NCBI GenBank assembly: GCA_017619795.1
Contig: JAFZRP010000114.1
Span: 96,358-160,357, forward strand
Length of the DNA stretch: 64,000 nucleotides
Reading direction: 5' to 3'
From: Treponema sp.
Lineage (GTDB): Bacteria > Spirochaetota > Spirochaetia > Treponematales > Treponemataceae
The first letter of the stretch is position 1. Every line of letters starts with the position of its first letter. The notes under the pieces are model-generated. The model was not told where the DNA came from, searched no databases, and was given only the letters and a program-made list of their open reading frames with translations. The position numbers and the translations under genes are program-made. This document shows, piece by piece, positions 50,390 through 57,990 of the stretch.

Positions 50390-50656
50390 ATGGCAGAACA
50401 GAAACTGGAAGAAACTGTAAAAGAAGCTCTTGATATGTTCAGACCTCAGCTTCAGGCTGATGGCGGAGATATGGAATACGTTGGAATAGATGAGCAGAAT
50501 CGCGTTCACCTTAATCTTATAGGTGCATGCGGAAGCTGTCCTATGGCTACTATGACACTGAAGATGGGAATTGAGCGCTACCTTAAAGATGCGTGCCCGG
50601 AAATCACAGAAGTAGTGCAGGATAATGCAGTTAATTACAATGAGATGGAGTTCTAA
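50390..50656 (+). CDS. NifU C-terminal-domain iron-sulfur scaffold protein
   Basis: This 88-aa protein is a stand-alone NifU/Nfu domain. It has 'RPQLQADGGDMEYV' and the cluster-binding 'GACGSCPMATMTLK' with Cys47 and Cys50. Nfu proteins hand assembled Fe-S clusters to target enzymes in the cytoplasm. It has a GGAGG site and its stop codon overlaps the ATG of the SlyD gene by one base (TAATG), so the two are translationally coupled; SlyD is a metal-binding chaperone, which suits joint metalloenzyme maturation. Confidence 0.92.
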   Translation: MAEQKLEETVKEALDMFRPQLQADGGDMEYVGIDEQNRVHLNLIGACGSCPMATMTLKMGIERYLKDACPEITEVVQDNAVNYNEMEF

Positions 50657-51201
50657 TGCAGATTACAAAAGATAAGTTTGTTGCAATTCACTATACGTTA
50701 AAGGACGAAAGCGGCGAGCTGATGGATTCTTCTGTTGGCGGGGAGCCATTGGCTTTTGTGTTTGGACGCGGTTATTTAATTTCGGGACTTGAGTCACGGC
50801 TTGAAGGAAAAGCTACCGGTGATAAGTTTAGTTGTACAATTCAGCCGGAAGAGGCTTACGGACAGAGAGATGAACGCCTTGTAGCAACTGTTCCGCTCAG
50901 CGAGTTTGAAAGTAATATTCAGGTTGAAGTTGGAATGCAGTTCCAGGTAACAACTCCGGAAGGTCCTGCAATTGTTACTGTTGTTAAGGTTGATGGTGAT
51001 AAGGTAACGATTGACGGTAATCACGAAATGGCCGGAAAGGTTCTTAACTTTGATATTGAAGTTGTTGAAGTTCGCGATATGACCGAAGAGGAAGAAGCAC
51101 GTTTGCTTATGTCGCAGGGTTGCGGTGGCTGTGGAGGCTGCGGTGGCGGTTCTTGTGGTGATTGTGGCAGCGGTACAGATTGCGGTAGCTGTAGCGATTA
51201 G
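50656..51201 (+). CDS. slyD: SlyD-type FKBP peptidyl-prolyl isomerase with a Cys-rich tail
   Basis: The 181-aa protein has an FKBP domain split by an insert-in-flap domain, as in SlyD. It opens 'YTLKDESGELMDSS' with 'PLAFVFGRGYLISGLE' and continues with the insert starting near 'PEEAYGQRDERLVA'. The tail (about aa 155-181) is a Gly/Cys-rich metal-binding segment with seven Cys, where E. coli SlyD has a His-rich tail. SlyD isomerises proline bonds, chaperones folding and delivers nickel or other metals. It overlaps the NifU-type gene by one base. Confidence 0.9.
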   Translation: MQITKDKFVAIHYTLKDESGELMDSSVGGEPLAFVFGRGYLISGLESRLEGKATGDKFSCTIQPEEAYGQRDERLVATVPLSEFESNIQVEVGMQFQVTTPEGPAIVTVVKVDGDKVTIDGNHEMAGKVLNFDIEVVEVRDMTEEEEARLLMSQGCGGCGGCGGGSCGDCGSGTDCGSCSD

Positions 51202-51231
51202 TATTATTCAGTGATAGCAGTTTTGCATTCG

Positions 51232-51801
51232 CTAAAGTGCTTCCAGGATGGTGTTATAATCATCAGCCTGTGAAGCATTTTTTATTTCTATGATTTTGTC
51301 GGCAATTGCTTCATAGGTTCGTAGTCGTTCAGAAAAAATATCAAGCAGAATCTTTGCAATTTCATCGAGCGATTCCGGATTTTTTCCAACAATGTAAAAA
51401 GGAATATTTGTAAAAAAACCGGGCTGCGGTTCGTGTACCATTTTCATTATCATATCTACAGAAGACTGCGGATTAGTTTTAATCAGATAAAAATCACCCT
51501 TTGAACGCAGAGCATTTAATGCAGGTGGATTACAGCAGATATCGCCACCCGTCGAAATTATTGCATTTTTATCTTTAGTTACTTCAACTATTTTCTTGCA
51601 TGCGGCTTCCTCTGCCTGCATAAAAGCCGACACACCCTGATTCACATAGATTTCCTGTGGAGAAATACCGGCCATTTTCTGAATGACATAATCAGTATCG
51701 TAAAAGGGAAGCTCAAAATGTTTTGCGAGCTGCTGTCCATGCGATGACTTAAAGCTGCTCTTGAGTCCAAAAAGAATAATAGTTTTACTAATAGTAGCCA
51801 T
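51232..51801 (-). CDS. Shikimate-kinase-like P-loop kinase
   Basis: The 189-aa protein has a P-loop ('LFGLKSSFKSSHGQQLA'), 'FYDTDYVIQKMAG' for shikimate-type substrate binding, 'F...E...C' helix and 'IISTGGDICCNP', the Gly-Gly motif of AroK/AroL. The P-loop is unusual: the normal G-x-x-G-x-G-K-(S/T) Gly residues are reduced, with Ser and Phe in their place, so activity or phosphate grip may differ. The ATG at 51801 is chosen because TATACT ends 6 nt before it with TTGGAC 18 bp further up; the frame's ATG at 51816 would fall inside the promoter. No Shine-Dalgarno is present, so this is another leaderless candidate. Confidence 0.8.
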   Translation of the reverse strand: MATISKTIILFGLKSSFKSSHGQQLAKHFELPFYDTDYVIQKMAGISPQEIYVNQGVSAFMQAEEAACKKIVEVTKDKNAIISTGGDICCNPPALNALRSKGDFYLIKTNPQSSVDMIMKMVHEPQPGFFTNIPFYIVGKNPESLDEIAKILLDIFSERLRTYEAIADKIIEIKNASQADDYNTILEAL

Positions 51802-51858
51802 ACAATTAGTATACATTTAGGAATTGTAAAAGTCCAACCTTTGTTGTATCTTTAAAGC
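51802..51858. promoter_or_regulatory. Overlapping divergent leaderless promoters for the kinase and the PrsW-like gene
   Basis: In 57 bp both genes have promoters. Minus: TTGGAC, 18 bp, TATACT, 6 nt, ATG. Plus: TTGTAA, 17 bp, TATCTT, 6 nt, ATG. The two -35 regions overlap, so transcription of the genes may be mutually exclusive. Neither gene has a Shine-Dalgarno site. Confidence 0.55.
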
Positions 51859-52554
51859 ATGTTTATTAAACTTTTTCTTTCGATTTTGACTTGTTTTGTA
51901 CCAATGATAGCCGGTTTCTTCCTTTTTATGCTGAAAATGAAGATTAAACCACTCCATCTTCTATTCGCAATCCTTCTGGGGCTAGTAGCAATTGTTCCAG
52001 GCTCGCTGATTCAGTATTTTATTCCCAAAACAATATTTTTTGCTAATTATCCTATTCTTAATTCTCTGCTTGTTTCGCTTATTATTTATGGCCTAACCGA
52101 AGAGATTTTTAAGGCCGCCTTCATTATCCCGCTGCCTAAAAAGAATTACACTCCGTTTTTATTTTTGTGTCTTTCGATGATGATGGGCTTAAGCTTCTGC
52201 TGCTTTGAATCTGTTGTTTATTTCCTGGATGACATGCAGCTTGCAATAAACCGGGATGCTCAGCTCATCTATCCTCTGATTTTTACCCGTCTTTTTACTT
52301 CCGACGTAATTCATACTGCCTGCGCCGGCTTGTGCGGTCTGTTTATTTACAGCTGCTTCCAGAAAAGCCCAAAGGTTTCTAATCTGCTTATAGCAATCCT
52401 TTTGCACGGCCTTTACGACTTCTTTGTAGCTTTTAAAAACGGTTTGCGCTGGTTCTTCATTCCGGTTCTTATTCTTTCGGTTTTGGAGTGCAGAATCAAA
52501 TACAAGGATTTAGTTTCCGATGATTCGATTGGAGATCCGCAGTTTAGCGAGTAA
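51859..52554 (+). CDS. PrsW-family intramembrane metalloprotease
   Basis: The 231-aa protein is almost entirely hydrophobic, with seven to eight membrane helices. The PrsW/CAAX-type motifs appear in order: 'YGLTEEIFKAAF' (EExxK), 'CCFESVVYF' (FxxxE), 'DVIHTACAGLCG' (H) and 'HGLYDFF' (HxxxD). These build the zinc site of glutamic/metallo intramembrane proteases of the PrsW family, which in Bacillus cleaves an anti-sigma factor. No anti-sigma or sigma gene is visible nearby. The last 11 bp overlap the convergent S41 gene. Leaderless start as described for the promoter region. Confidence 0.85.
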   Translation: MFIKLFLSILTCFVPMIAGFFLFMLKMKIKPLHLLFAILLGLVAIVPGSLIQYFIPKTIFFANYPILNSLLVSLIIYGLTEEIFKAAFIIPLPKKNYTPFLFLCLSMMMGLSFCCFESVVYFLDDMQLAINRDAQLIYPLIFTRLFTSDVIHTACAGLCGLFIYSCFQKSPKVSNLLIAILLHGLYDFFVAFKNGLRWFFIPVLILSVLECRIKYKDLVSDDSIGDPQFSE

Positions 52555-53953
52555 TGCTTGAAACGTTAGTTAATACCCAGTTTACCTGCGGGTCGTTTCC
52601 TAAGATATAGTCGTCGATAGAAAAATCTATAAAGACATCTGGTGATAATGATTTTGAGATGGCATTTTTATCTTTAAAATGATATCTTGTGGCGCAGCCT
52701 ACAGCAATGTTAGTGTTTGGGAGCTCAAAGGTTTTTATACTTCCGTAATAGTTTGTGGCACCACCCGTAGGAGTTCCAACAAGCATACAACCGATTTTTT
52801 TCAGATCAAGAACGTTGCTTACAGCGTAAGAAAAAGTATCTGGACCAATCAGCACATAAGCGGAACATTTTTCCTCGGAAATATATTTTTCAAGCTTTTT
52901 AATAAACGGTTCAAGCAGTTCTGCATCTCCACCCTGATTTGAGCGGAAATCAATAATCATAGTCGAAAAATTGTTGGCATCGTAAGCATAGAACAAATCG
53001 GTAATAAACTGCGAAACCTTGTAGTTTGCATCGTTCTCCGAAACATTGTATTTTACAAAAAGACAGTCCTGGGAAAGGTCCCACGCTTCGTACCAGGTGC
53101 CGGAATAAATTGTTTTTGGAACATTCTCCCTGAGCACATTGTAGTAAAGAGATTTAAACACTTTGTAAGAAACAGGCTCCAGCTTCATACTGTGACCGTT
53201 TGCCAGCTTTATTACAAGATACCCGTCTTTTGAGCCAATTCCAGCCGCATCCAGAGCCTGCTGAATATTCAGCTGATAATCACCCTGACGTACAGAATAA
53301 ACCTCTGTAGACGAGCTGATTATGGTTTTCATAGCTTTGTGTACTTGCCCAATTGGGTATCCGTTTATTTCAATAACCTCTTCGCCCACATTGTTTTCGT
53401 ACATTGAGCCAATCGCAGTTATAATAAGCTTTTTTTCAATTGTAGTAAGATTTATAGGATAAACCATATAATTGTTTATAACAGTCTGCGGAGGTTTTAC
53501 AAAGGTGTGCTGATCATTGAGCATTGCCGTAAGCTTGCAAAGTTCAAAATAAAGTGCGGTAAGCCTGTCTTCTTTTGAAGCATCAGAAAAAGCAAGCTCG
53601 TCCATCAGCTGTATAGATTTTGTACATTCATCGCAAAAAGTCATAAAATCTACAAGAAAGTCAAAATCCTGGTGTTTTTTAATGATGACGTTTGCAAAGA
53701 ACAGAATGTCGCTGCCTTCTTCCGAAAAGGTTTTCACATCATTCAAGTTGCCAAGTGCCCGCATCTGTTCAATTGTGTTATATCGTGGCACTGCATCCTT
53801 TTTAGCTTGTGATGATGTTGTTGATTTAGACTTTGGCAGTATTTTAGTTATGATTGAGGTTATGTTGCTTTCACCAAATCCCTTAAAAACAAATAGGGAC
53901 ATGGCTGCGAAAAGAAGAAATATATTTTTATACGATCTTTTGCAAACAAACAC
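52544..53953 (-). CDS. Exported S41-family peptidase (469 aa)
   Basis: The start is taken as the GTG at 53953 (AGGG about 5 nt upstream and a TATAAT 10 nt before it), giving an N-terminal signal sequence (about aa 7-27, hydrophobic, ending near FKGFGES). The S41 core has 'MIIDFRSNQGGDAELL' and the nucleophile motif 'GPDTFSYAVSNV' with Ser375, then 'LVGTPTGGATNYYG'. A PDZ-like stretch ('IEINGYPIGQV') is between the N-terminal and core parts. It is probably periplasmic. It lies 70 nt behind the antiporter gene and its promoter-like TATAAT suggests partly independent expression. Confidence 0.82.
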   Translation of the reverse strand: MFVCKRSYKNIFLLFAAMSLFVFKGFGESNITSIITKILPKSKSTTSSQAKKDAVPRYNTIEQMRALGNLNDVKTFSEEGSDILFFANVIIKKHQDFDFLVDFMTFCDECTKSIQLMDELAFSDASKEDRLTALYFELCKLTAMLNDQHTFVKPPQTVINNYMVYPINLTTIEKKLIITAIGSMYENNVGEEVIEINGYPIGQVHKAMKTIISSSTEVYSVRQGDYQLNIQQALDAAGIGSKDGYLVIKLANGHSMKLEPVSYKVFKSLYYNVLRENVPKTIYSGTWYEAWDLSQDCLFVKYNVSENDANYKVSQFITDLFYAYDANNFSTMIIDFRSNQGGDAELLEPFIKKLEKYISEEKCSAYVLIGPDTFSYAVSNVLDLKKIGCMLVGTPTGGATNYYGSIKTFELPNTNIAVGCATRYHFKDKNAISKSLSPDVFIDFSIDDYILGNDPQVNWVLTNVSSITR

Positions 53954-54023
53954 TGTACCCTATATTATACCGCCAAAAATGAAAAAATACTATATATAGT
54001 AAATTTTCTGTAGAAGTATTTAC

Positions 54024-55757
54024 TTAATCATCCAATTCTTCAAGTTTACGGTTAAGCTCAATTATTCTTGTATGTAAATAATGATCTACAGTAGATTTCT
54101 CCAGGATTCCAAGCGGTTCACCGTCGGTATCTACAATTGGAATTGCATCAACATCGTATTCTTCGAAAAGCTTGTAGGCATCCGGGAGGGTAGTGGAAGG
54201 CTTACAGGTAACGACTGGCTTGTCCATAATGTCCATGGCAAGCATGCTTTCTGCAAAGTCGCCGATCTGCATAACTTCTTTAAGGTGCTCAAGCGAGATA
54301 ATTCCGACAAGCATATTTGTAGAAGGATTTTTTACAACGTAATTGAGGTTCTGATTGCGACTGAACGAGTTGAGCAGGGTGAAAAGAGTTTCGTATTCGC
54401 TGACGATTGATGGCGAATCATAATCACAAATCTTATTTTTACCCCAGGTAACGTCGGTGACGCGGGCATTTTTCTTAATGTCGTCGATTGTAACGTTCAG
54501 ACCGCATTCACCAGCCTTTGTAACACCAATTTTAACGCATACAGGACCAAGCAGCTGAACAACAAAGGTAGTTGCAGTGATTATAAGCAGGATTTCCGGT
54601 CCGATTGAGTCGGCAAAGTCGCTGCCGGCGGCAATGGAAAGACCAATTGCAACACCAGCCTGGCTGAGCAGACAATAAGGCAGATATTTCTGAACTGTTT
54701 TCGGGGCTTTTGTGAGCCAGGCACCAAACATAGAACCAATTGATTTACCAACTGTTCTTCCCAGAACGTAAAGAATAGCAATCAGTCCAAGGAATGGTGT
54801 AATAATCCAGATGTTCAGTTTTGCACCAACAAGTACAAAGAAAAGTACGTAAACCGGCGGTGTAAACTTATCTACGAGAGAAAATACGGTTCTTGTTTTC
54901 GGAGGGGCAAAGTTCACCATCACAAAGCCAAGGCTCATGGCTGCGAGGATATTGTCAAAATTGAAGGCTTCGCACACACCGGTACTCAAGAAAAGACAGC
55001 CGAGTGCAAAAGTAAGGATTCGGCCTTCGTTGTTCAAAAGGTGACGTGAGATAAGGTTAAGCAGGAAGCCGAATACTGCACCAATAATAAGAGAGCCGAA
55101 AATATCACGGAAAATATTAAGCAGCTGTGGCCAGAAGCCCATTGCGTTTCCACCAATCAGTGGAGTAACAATAGTAGAAGCAATTGTATAAAGAATAAGC
55201 GCAACAGCATCGTCCATTGCAACAATACCGAAAACGGTTGTGGTTAAAGGACCACGGGTTCTGTATTCTGCAAGTACGTCGGTTGTGGCAGCTGGAGCAG
55301 TTGCAGAACAGATTGCACCAAGAATAAGTCCAAGTGATACTGCGTGAGTTATATCCTTTGTAAAAAGCCACACTACGAGCGTTACAATTCCGCCAACGAC
55401 AAAGGCTGGAGTAATTGCTTCAAAAAGAAGAATGCTTATGAACTGCTTGCCGTATTTTTTAATTACGTTGATTTTGAGTTCGCCGCCAATAAGGAAACCA
55501 ATAAGGGAAAGTGCAGCGGTACTTATAGGATCAAGGGCGGCAATAACATTTGGTTCAAGCACATGAAAACCAGAGGAACCAATAATAATTCCCATTACAA
55601 TGTAGCCTACAACCTGTGGAATCTTGAGCTTCTGAAAAAGCCAGCCACCAAGAGAACCAATAAACAAAATGATTCCGAGCAAAAGAATAAATTGGGTAGC
55701 TTCAATACCTGTAAAATGAAAAGCTTGTGGTAATAAATGGGCTAAAGGACCTTCCAT
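54024..55757 (-). CDS. CPA2-type cation/proton antiporter with C-terminal CBS pair
   Basis: The 577-aa protein has about 12 membrane helices over the first ~400 aa, with 'GSLGGWLFQKLKIPQVVGYI' at the start and the ion-binding Asp pair in 'VFGIVAMDDAVALIL', typical of Kef/NhaS-type monovalent cation:proton antiporters (CPA2). The cytoplasmic tail (about aa 440-560) holds two CBS motifs, the second with 'DIMDKPVVTCKPSTTLPDAYKLFEEYDVDAIPIVD', which normally bind adenine nucleotides and gate transport. It is the fourth gene of an envelope operon (9 nt after the lytic transglycosylase) with a GAGG site 7 nt before the ATG. Its ion is unknown. Confidence 0.9.
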   Translation of the reverse strand: MEGPLAHLLPQAFHFTGIEATQFILLLGIILFIGSLGGWLFQKLKIPQVVGYIVMGIIIGSSGFHVLEPNVIAALDPISTAALSLIGFLIGGELKINVIKKYGKQFISILLFEAITPAFVVGGIVTLVVWLFTKDITHAVSLGLILGAICSATAPAATTDVLAEYRTRGPLTTTVFGIVAMDDAVALILYTIASTIVTPLIGGNAMGFWPQLLNIFRDIFGSLIIGAVFGFLLNLISRHLLNNEGRILTFALGCLFLSTGVCEAFNFDNILAAMSLGFVMVNFAPPKTRTVFSLVDKFTPPVYVLFFVLVGAKLNIWIITPFLGLIAILYVLGRTVGKSIGSMFGAWLTKAPKTVQKYLPYCLLSQAGVAIGLSIAAGSDFADSIGPEILLIITATTFVVQLLGPVCVKIGVTKAGECGLNVTIDDIKKNARVTDVTWGKNKICDYDSPSIVSEYETLFTLLNSFSRNQNLNYVVKNPSTNMLVGIISLEHLKEVMQIGDFAESMLAMDIMDKPVVTCKPSTTLPDAYKLFEEYDVDAIPIVDTDGEPLGILEKSTVDHYLHTRIIELNRKLEELDD

Positions 55758-55766
55758 AACAAAACC

Positions 55767-57986
55767 TCAGTTTATAAAGCTTTGTACGATTTGAGGGAAA
55801 GAGCTGGATTCGTTATAAAGCCATTCATACATAACCGTTGCAGAAACAAGCTTTTTTCCGTAACCACGGGTTTCTTCGTAAGGGACAGTTTCTACAAACA
55901 AATCTCCGCTCATTTTATTCTTTGAACCGAACTCATTTATTGAGCTGCTAAGCCATCGCCTTACACGTGTAATTCCAGCATTATATGAAAGAAGTGCGTT
56001 CAAATATGAACCATCGCTTCTTCGGACAAGCTCCGCAAGGTAATAGGTTCCAAACTCAAGGTTTGTTTCCGGGTCGGTCAGCGAATAATCCTGCTTTTTT
56101 AGCTTTCGTGCAATATCGTTGCCGGTAAACTCCATAAGCTGCGTAAGTCCAATTGCTCCCGCCGAACTGACGATGTTTGCATCAAAAAAGCTCTCGCTTC
56201 GTACCAAAGCATATATTATTGAAGTATTAATATCGTACTTTTTACAATAAATGTCTATAAAGTTTGAAAAATATTTTGGATAAGCCAGCGACATCTCTTT
56301 TTTAGTAAGTGGCCGCTCGCTGATAACGGCAGCCCTGTTCGCCATCCTTATACTCTGCTGATGATACTGTTCATTATCAGCCCCTTCGCTGTTGCCGCAT
56401 CTATCCAGATAATCAGCCAGATAAAGCGAAGTGTCTGTAGAAATCCCTTTTTTGTAGTTTTTAAGCCATTCAGGATAGATTTTTTCCGGGAAGCCGTACG
56501 ATGCATAACCCTTTAAAAGCTTTTCCAAAGCCTCATCCGGGGCGTAATCTTTTTCGAAATACGTTCTTGGTTTTAAGGAAGATGGAGTTTCTAAAACCTC
56601 AAGCAGGTCTTTACCGGCGAGCCTGAGCTGATATGCAGCCAGAATCTTATAGTACATTGAGGTACCGGAGTTTAAGGCACGAGTAAAGGCTTTTTGTGCT
56701 TCCTGTGATGATGATTTTTCGCCTGAATTGTTTGTGTCTACTGTGTTTTTTGGTTGTACGAACCCTTCCTGCAAAAGCCTGCCGTAGATATACGAATACT
56801 GTGCAACAATTTCGTCGGAGGCAAAGCCGTCAATTTGATCGAGGATTGTTTTAAAAGCCGACCATTTTCCGTTTATGAGCAGCACCTGGCACAGATTTTC
56901 AAAAAAGTCATCAAAATATTCAGGGTCTGTCCACTGGGAGGCATATTTCCCGACAGAGTTTACTGTATTATCGAGCGACTGGTTCAAAAGTGCTTTTAAC
57001 AGATACCAGATTGCGTTGTCCTTTCTTGAGGTGTCCTGCGTAGATTGGATTGCATTTTCAAAGCAGGTAAGAGCCTGCTTTGCATAAAGGCCTGCTTTAT
57101 CGTAAAGTCTTCCGGCATAAAACCAGAAGTAAAAGGCAGAATCGGTGGCCGCATACTTTTTGGCGCATTCACTTAAGAGGTTTGCGTTTTTCGCGTAGTT
57201 GGAGCTGCCGTAAAAAAGAGCCTTTCCAAGGTCGGAAACAAGCTGTGGAGTTATTTCCAGAGAATCTTCAAAATAAGAAAGCAGGGCAGGGGCTTTTTCT
57301 GCTGCTACAAGATAATTGCGTTTGTAAATGTCTATTCTGTACTGGATTGCAAACTGACGTGGAGACAAGCCTTGAATCCCTTGATTTTCATCGGATAGAT
57401 TGTCATTTATATCACTGAAGCTGTGGAGATAATCGCGGTAGAAGGTGTAATGTTCGTCGGAAACAGCCCGGGCAGTAAACCATTTGTAAACCTCGGTCTC
57501 TAAAATAGAAAGCTTTTTGTCGGAAAGCACTGTCATCCTGTATTTTATAAGCTCGTTGCTGTCCTTTTCAAAATCAAGGTTATCGGTTGCATCAAAAATA
57601 CTGCCTGTTTCTCCGGAAGAAAGAAATTGACGCACTGCAAGAAGCTTTGCATCGGCATCATCATACTTTTTAAGAAGCTCGCGGCAGGCATTGTTCTTTT
57701 CCTGAATATCGCCGATTTTTGTAAGCTCTTCGGCACTTTTCCTTGCACAATAAGCTGATCCGTTTTTGGCGCAGTGTGTAAACTTTATGCGAGCCTCGTT
57801 TTCCTTTCCCTCGGCCAGTTTCTGCAGCCCTATAAAATAATCTGCATCATAATCAATTTTTGCCTGCTTACGAGAACAAGACGAAAGGCCGCCTGTTAAG
57901 CAGCCTGTGAATAGAGAAAATATACATACAGAAGCTAAAGTAGTTCTACGAATAGAAAAGGTTGAAAACTTAAACGAACACTTCAA
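55767..57986 (-). CDS. Soluble-lytic-transglycosylase-like lipoprotein
   Basis: The 739-aa protein starts at TTG 57986, 4 nt after the LysM gene's stop. It has a lipoprotein-type signal; the lipobox is F-T-G-Cys29 or L-S-S-Cys37. Residues ~50-560 are alpha-helical, repeat-like (superhelix as in Slt70). The C-terminal SLT domain (about aa 585-700) has the catalytic Glu598 in 'ALVRSESFFDANIVSSAGAIGLTQ' and 'LSYNAGITRVRRW'. It cleaves the glycan strands of peptidoglycan to 1,6-anhydro products in the periplasm. The preceding LysM protein would bind the same peptidoglycan, so joint wall remodelling is likely. Confidence 0.9.
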   Translation of the reverse strand: MKCSFKFSTFSIRRTTLASVCIFSLFTGCLTGGLSSCSRKQAKIDYDADYFIGLQKLAEGKENEARIKFTHCAKNGSAYCARKSAEELTKIGDIQEKNNACRELLKKYDDADAKLLAVRQFLSSGETGSIFDATDNLDFEKDSNELIKYRMTVLSDKKLSILETEVYKWFTARAVSDEHYTFYRDYLHSFSDINDNLSDENQGIQGLSPRQFAIQYRIDIYKRNYLVAAEKAPALLSYFEDSLEITPQLVSDLGKALFYGSSNYAKNANLLSECAKKYAATDSAFYFWFYAGRLYDKAGLYAKQALTCFENAIQSTQDTSRKDNAIWYLLKALLNQSLDNTVNSVGKYASQWTDPEYFDDFFENLCQVLLINGKWSAFKTILDQIDGFASDEIVAQYSYIYGRLLQEGFVQPKNTVDTNNSGEKSSSQEAQKAFTRALNSGTSMYYKILAAYQLRLAGKDLLEVLETPSSLKPRTYFEKDYAPDEALEKLLKGYASYGFPEKIYPEWLKNYKKGISTDTSLYLADYLDRCGNSEGADNEQYHQQSIRMANRAAVISERPLTKKEMSLAYPKYFSNFIDIYCKKYDINTSIIYALVRSESFFDANIVSSAGAIGLTQLMEFTGNDIARKLKKQDYSLTDPETNLEFGTYYLAELVRRSDGSYLNALLSYNAGITRVRRWLSSSINEFGSKNKMSGDLFVETVPYEETRGYGKKLVSATVMYEWLYNESSSFPQIVQSFIN

Positions 57987-57990
57987 TCGA

